Positions 9,369 through 17,833 of a stretch of 64,000 bases of DNA are shown here, one piece after another. The stretch is from Pseudomonadota bacterium. Its GTDB lineage: Bacteria; Campylobacterota; Campylobacteria; Campylobacterales; Sulfurospirillaceae. The position numbers and the translations under genes are program-made. Under the pieces are notes generated by a model, which worked only from the letters and a program-made list of their open reading frames with translations, had not been told where the DNA came from and ran no database searches. Each line of letters opens with the position of its first letter. The first letter of the stretch is position 1. Location of the stretch: contig JAGDMU010000006.1 of assembly GCA_017860615.1 (NCBI GenBank), positions 124,001-188,000 of the forward strand, written 5' to 3'.

Positions 9369-10829
9369 ATGATTACGTGGATGCAACGTCACAAGAAATA
9401 TCTGGTCGTCACTATCTGGATTAGCACAATAGCGTTTGTCGGCGCTGGTTTTGTGGGATGGGGTGCTTATGATCTTAATCGAGATCGTGCTGCTTCCGTT
9501 GCCAAGGTAGGCCATCGAACTATTTCTGTCCAAGAGTTTCAATCCGCTTATGCAAGCCACTACAACTTCTACAACAATCTTTTAGGTGGCAAACTCACCC
9601 AAGAACAAGCAGACCAAATGGGTCTTGATAAAATCGTTATGAACACGCTGGTCAATCAAACACTTCTTTTAAATTATGCTGATGAAATTGGGCTTGTTGC
9701 TACCAAAGAGGATGTTAAAGAACGCCTAAAGAACAATCCAACGTTCCAAAGTGATGGTGTTTTTAACAAAGACCTTTATTATTCTATCCTCAAATCAAAC
9801 CGTATTAATCCAAGCGACTACGAGAATGGTCTTGAAAAAGAGATTTTAAACACTAAACTTGAAAACTTCTTCAAATTAACACCTTCTACGAAAGAGATCG
9901 ATCTTTTCGCCTCTGCTTTTTTTATGGAAGATCGCCTTTCAATTGCCGCAGTGACACTTGATGCTAATGAAGTGACCACAAATGAAGAGGCAATTAAGAC
10001 CTATTGGGAAAAAAATAAATCAAACTATCTTACGAAAAAAAGCTATACACTCGAACTGCTCAATCTCCCAGCATCTCAAACAAAATTCGATGATAAAACA
10101 CTTGAAGAATTTTACACACAAGAAAAACACAATTATAAGTTTGAAGATGGCAAGTTAATGACATTTGCTGAAGCAAAGTCTAAAGTAGCTATTGATTTAA
10201 GACTCAAAAATGATAAGAAAAATGCTTTAGAGGCTTTCCTTTCTTTCAAAAAAGGTGAAACAGCTCCAAACGAGACCAAAGTTATTTTTGATGACGATAC
10301 AACCTTCCCACTTGATAAAATTCAAGTTGCAGCAAGAGATGAAGTTTTAAAGCCAGTTGTTATTAAAGATAGTTACGTCATCATTAAAGTCAAAGAGATC
10401 AAATTTCCAGAGCCTATGTCTTATGAAATGGCTAAGAAAGACGCTAATCGCGATCTTTTAGAAGAACTCAAAAAAGTAGCCTTGGAAAAGAAAGCTGGGG
10501 CAAAACTTGAGAACTTTGCGGGAAGTGACATTGGCTTTGTTAGTAGAGACTCTGTCAAATCCATTGCAGGACTTAGTGAAGCAAAAAGTGCAGAATTTTT
10601 AAGTCACGTTTTTGATAACACTACAAAAAAAGGTTATAAAGTTATTGATGGGAAAGCCATTGTCTACGAGATTTTGGAACAAAAGTTGCTTAATAAAGAC
10701 AAAGCTAAGCAGTATGTTAGTTTGATTAGTGAAAATGTTTTACAAGTCAAACAAGCAGAGTTAAATCAAAATCTTATTAAAAAGCTCGCTACTGCATACA
10801 AAGTCGAGCAATACTACAAAGGAAAATAG
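9369..10829 (+). CDS. SurA/PpiD-like periplasmic folding protein
   Basis: The 486-residue protein has a short cytoplasmic N-terminus, one membrane helix (about 12-33) and a periplasmic SurA_N-type region. The region near residues 40-70 (VAKVGHRTISVQEFQSAY) is typical of PpiD/SurA, which aid outer-membrane protein folding. I do not see a clear parvulin active-site motif in the middle, so prolyl isomerase activity may be lost. The stop codon abuts the TTG start of ftsA, and AAGGA near the end of this gene serves ftsA, so the two are likely coupled. Confidence 0.82.
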   Translation: MITWMQRHKKYLVVTIWISTIAFVGAGFVGWGAYDLNRDRAASVAKVGHRTISVQEFQSAYASHYNFYNNLLGGKLTQEQADQMGLDKIVMNTLVNQTLLLNYADEIGLVATKEDVKERLKNNPTFQSDGVFNKDLYYSILKSNRINPSDYENGLEKEILNTKLENFFKLTPSTKEIDLFASAFFMEDRLSIAAVTLDANEVTTNEEAIKTYWEKNKSNYLTKKSYTLELLNLPASQTKFDDKTLEEFYTQEKHNYKFEDGKLMTFAEAKSKVAIDLRLKNDKKNALEAFLSFKKGETAPNETKVIFDDDTTFPLDKIQVAARDEVLKPVVIKDSYVIIKVKEIKFPEPMSYEMAKKDANRDLLEELKKVALEKKAGAKLENFAGSDIGFVSRDSVKSIAGLSEAKSAEFLSHVFDNTTKKGYKVIDGKAIVYEILEQKLLNKDKAKQYVSLISENVLQVKQAELNQNLIKKLATAYKVEQYYKGK

Positions 10830-12209
10830 TTGAGCACTACGATTTTAGGTATCGACATTGGTTCAACCAAGATTTGCGCTATTATCGCTCAAAAAAACGA
10901 TGATGGTGACATCAAAATCTTAGGCGCAGGTATTGCAAAGTCTCAAGGTCTTAAAAAAGGTATTATTACCAATATTGACCTTGCTTCAAAGTCGATTCGC
11001 AACGCACTGAATGATGCAAAAAGAGTCGCAGGTACACAGTATGAGAGAGTCATTGTTTCGATCTCTGGTGCCTACACGAAAAGTGTTGATAGCAGCGGTA
11101 TTGTCAATATTCCAAACCGCGACATTGGTATCAAAGAGATTAATCGTGCAATGCAAATGGCAGATCATAATGCTAACATCCCAAATGAGTATGAAAAACT
11201 CCACGTACTTCCTTACAATTTTAAAGTTGATGATCAAGAGTTTATCGAAGATCCACTAGGAATGAATGGAGCACGTTTAGAAGTGCAAGTCCATATCATT
11301 ACAGCTCAAAAATCTTCACTCAGTAACCTTAGAAAAGCGGTTAAATCAGCAGGCGTTGAAATAGACAATATCGTTCTTGGCGGTTACGCCTCTGCCATTG
11401 CTGTTTTAAACCATGATGAGCGTGAACTAGGTGTTGCTGTCATCGACATGGGTGGCGCTACATGTAACATCATGATTCATGCAGGTAATTCCATGCGTTT
11501 CAACGACTATTTAGGCGTTGGCTCACTGAATATCACGAATGACCTTTCAACTGCCCTTCACACGCCTCTTGGTGCAGCAGAAGAGATTAAGATCAATTAT
11601 GGCTCACTCAAAAGCAATTCAAATGAACTGATTGAACTTCCCGTTATTGGGGATGATGGTTCAACGCATGAAGTATCGCTCAATATTGTCTCTAACGTTA
11701 TTTATGTTCGGGTTGAAGAAACACTTATGATCTTAGCAAAAACACTTGAAGATAGCAGTTTTAAAGAACAAATTGGTGCAGGTGTAGTATTAACAGGAGG
11801 AATGACAAAACTGGATGGTATTAGAGAATTAGCATCAGCAATTTTCGATAATGTACCCATCAGAATTGCCAAACCAAGAGAAATGGATGGACTTTTTGAG
11901 ACACTCAGAGATCCAAGCTATTCAACAGCTATTGGTCTTGTCTTATACGGTGGAGGTCATTTTACACCTTATGAGATCGATTCTAATAAGAAATTACGAT
12001 ACAAAGATGAAACAATAGAACCAACTCGCCATCATCATCAAGAGACATTTGAAGAGAATGACGACGTTGAAGAAGGTGAAATTGGAACACTTCCTGCTTC
12101 TGATAGCAGTAATGCAAAAGAGAAACTTAAAGATCTCGCAAATATTCAGGAAGAAAATAGTGAGGGTTTTGGCTCGAAACTATGGAATAGATTGACACAA
12201 TTATTTTAA
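10830..12209 (+). CDS. ftsA: Cell division protein FtsA
   Basis: FtsA is the actin-like protein that anchors FtsZ rings to the membrane. This one has 459 residues: the phosphate-1 loop ILGIDIGSTKICAII (about 5-19), the SHS2 (1C) region, GVAVIDMGGATCNIM, VVLTGGMTKLDGI, and a C-terminal amphipathic tail FGSKLWNRLTQLF that would bind the membrane. Translation starts at TTG immediately after the previous stop, with AAGGA six bases upstream. ftsZ follows 15 bases downstream. The acidic stretch at 405-440 before the tail is probably a flexible linker. Confidence 0.97.
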   Translation: MSTTILGIDIGSTKICAIIAQKNDDGDIKILGAGIAKSQGLKKGIITNIDLASKSIRNALNDAKRVAGTQYERVIVSISGAYTKSVDSSGIVNIPNRDIGIKEINRAMQMADHNANIPNEYEKLHVLPYNFKVDDQEFIEDPLGMNGARLEVQVHIITAQKSSLSNLRKAVKSAGVEIDNIVLGGYASAIAVLNHDERELGVAVIDMGGATCNIMIHAGNSMRFNDYLGVGSLNITNDLSTALHTPLGAAEEIKINYGSLKSNSNELIELPVIGDDGSTHEVSLNIVSNVIYVRVEETLMILAKTLEDSSFKEQIGAGVVLTGGMTKLDGIRELASAIFDNVPIRIAKPREMDGLFETLRDPSYSTAIGLVLYGGGHFTPYEIDSNKKLRYKDETIEPTRHHHQETFEENDDVEEGEIGTLPASDSSNAKEKLKDLANIQEENSEGFGSKLWNRLTQLF

Positions 12210-12224
12210 AGAGGGGTAAGAGGT

Positions 12225-13343
12225 ATGAACGGATTTAGCATAGAAGAATCAAAATGTGTTTACGGAGCTAAAATCAAAGTTATCGGTGTTGGCGGTGGCG
12301 GTGGTAATATGATTAACCACATGGTCAGAGAAGGTATTTGTGGTATCGATCTTATTGCAGCTAACACAGACGCTCAAGCCCTTGAAAACTGTTTGGCAAA
12401 AACAAAAATTCAACTTGGCAAAAAAGGTTTAGGTGCAGGTATGCGCCCTGAAATCGGCAAAGAATCTGCATTAGAGAGTTATGAAGAGATCAAAAGTTCA
12501 TTGGAAAAAGCAGATATCGTATTTATTGCATCTGGTTTTGGTGGAGGCACTGGAACAGGAGCAGCACCTGTTGTAGCTCAAGCGGCTAAAGAAGTTGGTG
12601 CTTTAACTGTAGCGGTTGTGACACGCCCCTTTATGTTTGAAGGTAAAAAAAGAGCTAAACTTGCAGAACTTGGTATTAACGAACTTCGTAAAGAGAGTGA
12701 TTCTATTGTAATCATCCCTAACGACAAACTTCTTGCGATTGTTGATGCGAAATTTGGAATCAAAGATAGTTTTAAAATCGTTGATGATGTTTTAAGCCGT
12801 GCTGTTAGCGGTATGAGTTTGGTTGTTCTTTCATCTGGTCAAAGTGACATTAACGTTGACTTTGCCGACGTACAAACGGTTATGAGTCATCGTGGTATGG
12901 CACTCATGGGAATTGGTGAGAGTACTGGTGAAGATGCAGCAATGGAAGCCATTAAGAGTGCTATTGAGTCTCCTCTACTTGATAACCTCTCTATTAACGG
13001 TGCACTTGGCGTCTTGGTTCACTTCCAAATTCCAGCAAGTTATCCTATCACGGAAATCAGCAATGCAATGCAACTTATTCTTGATTGTGCTGATGAAGAT
13101 GCCGATGTTATTTTTGGTACTACCACCAGTGAAGATATGGACGAAAACAGTGTCAAAGTAACCATTGTAGCCACAGGATTTGAAAATAAAATCGAAGCGT
13201 CTAAAGAGCTTAAAATGCTTAATAGCAATCAAGAATCAATCAAAAAAGAGCGTATTTTACGTATGAAAAAAGTAAGTGGTGGCTATGAGGGCCAAGATGA
13301 TTATCTTGATATCCCAACCTACATTAGACACCAAATGGATTAA
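12225..13343 (+). CDS. ftsZ: Cell division protein FtsZ
   Basis: This tubulin-like GTPase of 372 residues polymerises into the division ring. The nucleotide-binding sequence VGGGGGNMINHM lies near residues 23-34 and the tubulin signature FGGGTGTGAAPVVAQAA near 105-121. The NPNDKLL-like stretch is IIPNDKLL. The C-terminal peptide DYLDIPTYIRHQMD is the conserved tail that binds FtsA and other partners. A GAGGGG ribosome site precedes the ATG. Transcription ends at a strong hairpin just past the stop. Confidence 0.98.
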   Translation: MNGFSIEESKCVYGAKIKVIGVGGGGGNMINHMVREGICGIDLIAANTDAQALENCLAKTKIQLGKKGLGAGMRPEIGKESALESYEEIKSSLEKADIVFIASGFGGGTGTGAAPVVAQAAKEVGALTVAVVTRPFMFEGKKRAKLAELGINELRKESDSIVIIPNDKLLAIVDAKFGIKDSFKIVDDVLSRAVSGMSLVVLSSGQSDINVDFADVQTVMSHRGMALMGIGESTGEDAAMEAIKSAIESPLLDNLSINGALGVLVHFQIPASYPITEISNAMQLILDCADEDADVIFGTTTSEDMDENSVKVTIVATGFENKIEASKELKMLNSNQESIKKERILRMKKVSGGYEGQDDYLDIPTYIRHQMD

Positions 13344-13376
13344 TAATCCCCTTTTACTCTCCCTCCTCTTCTATGC

Positions 13377-13411
13377 AGAGGAAGAAGCTTTTGGCTTCTT
13401 CCTCTATTTTT
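13377..13411. terminator. strong terminator after ftsZ
   Basis: A perfect 12-bp stem (AGAGGAAGAAGC with GCTTCTTCCTCT) and a 5-base loop are followed by ATTTTTG. It lies between convergent genes and overlaps the TAG stop of the DUF4149 gene, so it can serve both strands. Confidence 0.9.
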
Positions 13412-13874
13412 GACTTAACCAACTTCTTCTTATAAACAATCCAAATTGAGCTACCATCAAAGCTTTCATAATCCATTCGCTCTGTTTATGCATTGTATCG
13501 AATGCTTCTGTTGTAGTTTCAGCACTGCCCAATTGTTGCGCATGAAGAATAAATGGCGTATAGTAAAAAAGAAAAAGACCTGTTGAACCAACAATCAGAA
13601 AAGACAAGAAAAATGAAAGAAAGTCATAATTTTTGCGCATCATAAAGACTTGTACTTCATAAATAATGCTATAAAGAGCAACAAAACCAATGACCAGATT
13701 CATCTTTAAAAAGACTTGAGTCATGAGAATTCCGCTTTGAAAATGGCTTAAAACACCATCACCCAAGTATTTCTGTGGGAAAAAGATTACAGGAGCTATA
13801 AATGCGCCTGCTGCAATTTCAACACCCATAGCAATACCAAGCATTGCCAAATAAATAACCATAAAACTTTTCAT
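13404..13874 (-). CDS. DUF4149-like four-helix membrane protein
   Basis: A 156-residue integral membrane protein with about four helices (near 5-25, 50-70, 82-105, 133-150). The pattern resembles the DUF4149/TMEM205 family, whose function is unknown. Features include AAGAFIAPVIFF near residue 21 and FYYTPFILHAQQLG between helices three and four. It begins with an ATGA overlap on prmC, so it is the last gene of the M48 protease-prmC operon. Confidence 0.6.
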   Translation of the reverse strand: MKSFMVIYLAMLGIAMGVEIAAGAFIAPVIFFPQKYLGDGVLSHFQSGILMTQVFLKMNLVIGFVALYSIIYEVQVFMMRKNYDFLSFFLSFLIVGSTGLFLFYYTPFILHAQQLGSAETTTEAFDTMHKQSEWIMKALMVAQFGLFIRRSWLSQK

Positions 13875-14692
13875 TCCTTCTCCTTAATCCAAAACCCACG
13901 GTCTAATCCCGCTAAGTCTTTATAAAATTCTATTGCTAACCCTTTAGATTGGGCATAAAGGTTCATCGGCTGACGCTGATCGTAACCCATTTCACAGGCA
14001 AGTACTTTTACGTTTCGTGCAAGAAAAAGATCAATGATATGGCAAAGCATCTCATCTCCCCTATTTCCACCATACAATGCTAAAGATGGCTCATATGAAA
14101 GTCCTATGCCTAAAGGCTCTTTATTTGCAATATAGGGAGGATTCGAGACAATCATATCAATCTCACCTTGAACGCCATCTAAGTAGCTACTTTCAATAAA
14201 TGTAATACGATCATTCACACCATGCTTTTGAGCATTCTCCTGACTAACCATAAGGGCATCTACCGAAATATCGACTGCGGTGAACCTTGCTTTTGGAAGC
14301 AGAAGAGAAAGCATAACTGAGATAATCCCACTACCACTACCAATCTCAACGATATGCGCTTGTTCTGGTAATGTTTTAGCCAACTCTACAGCTTTATCGA
14401 CAAGTATCTCAGTCTCAGGACGCGGGATAAGCACACGAGAATCAACATAAAATTCTCGATCGTAAAAACTGGCTCGTTCTAAAATATACTCTAGCGGTTC
14501 ATGGTTTGCGCGACGTTTTAAAAGCTGCTCAAACCGCTCATCACTACTTATTTCATCATCACTGTGCGTTAAAAGCCAACTCATTTCACGGCCTGAAACT
14601 TCGCCTAATAAAATCATCGCCTCTTTTTGAGGGACATCTGTCACATCACGCAACTGCTCAGAACTTTGAGCTAAAAGCTCTTTAATGCGCAA
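13871..14692 (-). CDS. prmC: Peptide chain release factor N5-glutamine methyltransferase
   Basis: PrmC (HemK) methylates the GGQ glutamine of release factors RF1 and RF2. The 273-residue protein shows RVLIPRPETEILVDKAVE, the SAM loop VEIGSGSGIISVML and the catalytic MIVSNPPYI motif. The frame extends to 14773, but that would run far into the protease gene. The TTG at 14692 is preceded by AGGAG nine bases upstream, gives the family's usual length and overlaps the protease stop by only 11 bases, so I chose it. Confidence 0.93.
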   Translation of the reverse strand: MRIKELLAQSSEQLRDVTDVPQKEAMILLGEVSGREMSWLLTHSDDEISSDERFEQLLKRRANHEPLEYILERASFYDREFYVDSRVLIPRPETEILVDKAVELAKTLPEQAHIVEIGSGSGIISVMLSLLLPKARFTAVDISVDALMVSQENAQKHGVNDRITFIESSYLDGVQGEIDMIVSNPPYIANKEPLGIGLSYEPSLALYGGNRGDEMLCHIIDLFLARNVKVLACEMGYDQRQPMNLYAQSKGLAIEFYKDLAGLDRGFWIKEKE

Positions 14693-15908
14693 GAGCTTCT
14701 TCTCCTGCTTCAAAATGCATTCCCAATTTTTTAAGCCTCTCGGTGAGAGGTGGATGCGTAAAATAGAGTGCAATGGTCAAAGGATGAGATAAAGGAAAGC
14801 TTTTATTTTCGTCCGCAAGTTTTACAAGTGCCGAGGAGAGAGCCTCTTTGCTTTCACACTCACTACCATATTCATCGGCTCTGTACTCATTGTAACGGCT
14901 AAGAAGTCCAAAAAGAGGCATTAACACGAATGAAACCAATGGAGAAAGCAATAAAAAAAGCACCATTACGCTTCCTGGTGATTGCGTGACACGTAAAGAA
15001 TCAAAAAGTTCTTCTGGAAGATTGCCAAAAAGTGCAAACATCAAGAAAAGCATCAAAGCACTCGAAGCAATATTTTTGAGAATATCTTTATGTTTAAAAT
15101 GACCTAGTTCATGCCCCAGAACAGCGAGTAGTTCATGCTTTTCAAGCTTTGCGATCAATGTATCAAACAATACAACGCGTTTAGAACGTCCAAGTCCTCC
15201 AAAATAAGCGTTGAGTCTATTGTCACGTTTGCTGGCATCCAAACTAAACACGCCACTGCTTTTAAGTCCCGCTTTTTTCAAAAGCTCTTCAATGGAACTT
15301 TTAAGGTTCTCATCCTCAAGTGGTGTGAGTTTATTGAACAGTGGAACAATAACAATAGGATAGATCATATTGATACATAAAATAATCACAAAAGAGAATA
15401 AAAATCCATAAAACCACCAATACTCGTATGCCATAATAATCGCACTCATTGCCCCAAAAAAGGCACCACCAAAAAGTAGAAACATCAAAATTGATTTAAC
15501 CTGATCTAAACAAAATGTTTTAACATTAATAGTAGAAAAACCAAACTTTTTATCGAGTCCAAAGGTATGGTAGAGATCAAAAGGAAGGGACAATAGATAA
15601 TTGATCGCAATAAAACTCATGACAAACGCAACAGAGCGTACAACTTCATGTTCAATACTGAGCATAGCACCAAGTTGCGAGAGTCCAAAGGTTACCCAAC
15701 CAAAGAAGAGGACAAAATCAAACAATGTGGTTAATAAAGAGAGTTTTTGTGACGCTATCTTATAAGCAGCTGCTTTGAGATAATTCGATGGTGAGAGAAT
15801 GATGGCTTTTAAAGCACGCGCCTTGGTTACGTAGCCAATTTCCATGAACGCTGCATACAGTTTAATTAAAAGATATAGGATATAAAAGAGAGTTATAAGT
15901 TCTAACAT
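14682..15908 (-). CDS. M48 family (Ste24/CAAX type) membrane metalloprotease
   Basis: The 408-residue multi-helix protein carries the zinc-protease motif HELGHFKH (VLGHELGHF, about residue 265) and the downstream glutamate ligand in NEYRADEYG. FDLYHTFGLDKKFGFS near residue 110 is typical of Ste24-like enzymes that cleave near membranes. In bacteria these probably take part in membrane protein quality control, since prenylated CAAX substrates are absent. It heads an operon with prmC and the DUF4149 gene. AAGGA precedes the ATG. Confidence 0.9.
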   Translation of the reverse strand: MLELITLFYILYLLIKLYAAFMEIGYVTKARALKAIILSPSNYLKAAAYKIASQKLSLLTTLFDFVLFFGWVTFGLSQLGAMLSIEHEVVRSVAFVMSFIAINYLLSLPFDLYHTFGLDKKFGFSTINVKTFCLDQVKSILMFLLFGGAFFGAMSAIIMAYEYWWFYGFLFSFVIILCINMIYPIVIVPLFNKLTPLEDENLKSSIEELLKKAGLKSSGVFSLDASKRDNRLNAYFGGLGRSKRVVLFDTLIAKLEKHELLAVLGHELGHFKHKDILKNIASSALMLFLMFALFGNLPEELFDSLRVTQSPGSVMVLFLLLSPLVSFVLMPLFGLLSRYNEYRADEYGSECESKEALSSALVKLADENKSFPLSHPLTIALYFTHPPLTERLKKLGMHFEAGEEALAH

Positions 15909-16122
15909 ATTAATACGATTCCTTTGTCAAATTGAAAAACGTTATCATACCAGTTTTTCATCAATATTGTCTAAATAGATACAACTCGTTTGCAACACAC
16001 CAGTGCTATTATTTTCACAGAAAAAAACATTTTTAATAATCGTTTCTTATAAAATATATACTTTAAATATTTTATTAGGAAAATGAGTTTAGAATGATAA
16101 ATATGCACAAAAGGAGGCTATT

Positions 16123-17733
16123 ATGACAATTTCAAAGCAGCTTATGGTAATGCTTTCTATCGCAATTATCGGCACTTGTACCATCTTTGGTATCAGTATG
16201 ACCAAAATGGATCAAGTTTATGAGGAAACGAATTATGTTACTGTAAATTCATTGCCAAGCGTTCTTTCACTCAATCATGCAATGCTCTATGCTCTTAGAC
16301 TCAGACTGGTTATGTGGGAACATATTACCCAAGAAGATAAAGAGACAAATGCCAAGTCAAAAGAAGGCATCTTGGGAGCACTCAGTGACTTAGAAAAAGA
16401 GTTGAAAAAATATGAAACAATGATCAGTGATGATAAAGATAAAGCACTTCTGGCAAAAGATGTTGAGACATTTGGGGCATTTAAAAAATTGGTCGATGAT
16501 CTTTTAAAACTTTCAGAGACAGGGCACAAAGCAGAAGCTTCAATAGCCTTCAATAAAGCAAGACCAGTCCTTAAATCACTCACTTCTGCACTGGATGAGC
16601 ATATGCAATACAATGTAGATCTTGCTAATAAAATGGCAAACCATGCAGCCGATGCAAAACAAAATGCAAACTTAGTCATGATTATTCTCTCTTTATCCAT
16701 TATTGGATCAACGATTTTCATCAGCGTTCTCATTCGCAACAACATTATGCAAGGTGTGCATCTTGTGCGTGATAGCATTGGTAATTTTGTGCGAACTAAA
16801 GAGCTTAACTTCCGCATCACGTATGAAAAACACAATGAAATCAAAGAGATGGTCGATAGTTTTAACGCTCTTGTTGAAACCTTAGAGCATACCATTGTCG
16901 ACGCAAAAGCCTCTTCGAGTGAAAATGCTTCTGTTTCCCATGAACTCAGTACCACCAGTATGCAAATAGGCCGCAATGCTGAGCAAAGCTCTGCCATTGT
17001 TGAAAGCACCATTGAAGAGATTCAAACCATTAAAACCTTTGTTCAAGAAACAGCAACCCTTTCAGAAACTATGAAACAGAGTATTGCTACAGCAGGGAAT
17101 CGCCTTGATAATGCGAAAAATGAAGTAATAACCCTTCGCAATGAAGTCGAATCAGCGAGTCAAGCCGAAACAGCCCTTGCTCAAAAGCTTGAGCAAATGA
17201 GCCATGATGCTGAGCAAGTCAAACAAATTTTAACCGTTATCTCAGATATTGCCGATCAAACCAATCTACTTGCACTCAATGCAGCCATTGAAGCGGCACG
17301 TGCTGGGGAACATGGTCGTGGCTTTGCAGTAGTTGCGGATGAAGTACGAAAACTTGCAGAGCGAACCCAAACCTCACTCACAGAGATCAATGCTACCATC
17401 AATGTTATTGTTCAGTCTATTGTGGATTCTTCTGAACAGATGGGAAGAAATGCTAAAAACATTCAAAGGCTCTCCGATGTTTCCAGTGGTGTAGAGACAA
17501 CCATTTTAGGAACGACCCAAGTTATGCAAGAAAGCGTTACAGCGGTTACAACCAGTGCGCAAAATTCACGAAAGATTTCGCAAGATACCGATAAAATTGT
17601 GGATATGGTCACAAATATCAACACCCTAACCTCTCAAAATGCCAGAAGTGTTGAAGAGATTGCAGCAGCAGCAGATCACCTCTCCCGTTTGGCTGAAAAT
17701 CTCAACAACAAACTCAATCAATTCCGCTCTTAG
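16123..17733 (+). CDS. Methyl-accepting chemotaxis protein with four-helix-bundle sensor
   Basis: This 536-residue chemoreceptor has a membrane helix at about 7-28, a helical periplasmic region of roughly 155 residues rich in Asp, Glu and Lys (four-helix-bundle type), and a second helix near 185-205. A HAMP-like linker and a cytoplasmic signalling domain follow, with the hairpin tip [20 protein letters not shown] and [19 protein letters not shown]. It relays ligand binding to CheA and CheW. The ligand is not predictable. AAGGAGG seven bases before the ATG is a strong ribosome site. No che genes are adjacent. Confidence 0.93.
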   Translation: MTISKQLMVMLSIAIIGTCTIFGISMTKMDQVYEETNYVTVNSLPSVLSLNHAMLYALRLRLVMWEHITQEDKETNAKSKEGILGALSDLEKELKKYETMISDDKDKALLAKDVETFGAFKKLVDDLLKLSETGHKAEASIAFNKARPVLKSLTSALDEHMQYNVDLANKMANHAADAKQNANLVMIILSLSIIGSTIFISVLIRNNIMQGVHLVRDSIGNFVRTKELNFRITYEKHNEIKEMVDSFNALVETLEHTIVDAKASSSENASVSHELSTTSMQIGRNAEQSSAIVESTIEEIQTIKTFVQETATLSETMKQSIATAGNRLDNAKNEVITLRNEVESASQAETALAQKLEQMSHDAEQVKQILTVISDIADQTNLLALNAAIEAARAGEHGRGFAVVADEVRKLAERTQTSLTEINATINVIVQSIVDSSEQMGRNAKNIQRLSDVSSGVETTILGTTQVMQESVTAVTTSAQNSRKISQDTDKIVDMVTNINTLTSQNARSVEEIAAAADHLSRLAENLNNKLNQFRS

Positions 17734-17746
17734 TTCTCCTTCTTTT

Positions 17747-17776
17747 GGGGTAAAGCTTTTCAGCTTTACCCCATTT
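17747..17776 (+). terminator. terminator after the chemoreceptor gene
   Basis: A perfect 10-bp stem (GGGGTAAAGC with GCTTTACCCC) and a 6-base loop are followed by ATTTCG. It lies 14 bases after the receptor stop and before the next gene's promoter. Confidence 0.8.
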
Positions 17777-17798
17777 CGATACATTTTCATCTTAATGG

Positions 17799-17804
17799 TA
17801 TAAT
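17799..17804 (+). promoter_or_regulatory. -10 element of the ABC-F gene
   Basis: A perfect TATAAT sits 29 bases before the TTG start chosen for the ABC-F gene. Transcription would begin near 17811, giving a leader of about 23 bases with AAGG just before the TTG. No clear -35 is visible, as is usual for sigma-70 promoters of this phylum. Confidence 0.6.
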
Positions 17805-17833
17805 ACCCGCAAAAAATGAAACAAGGTACATAT

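Noticed and set aside
16287-17012. 241-codon minus-strand frame inside the chemoreceptor gene
   Set aside because: It is antisense to a clear coding frame, has no ribosome site and a Ser/Leu-rich translation typical of a shadow frame.
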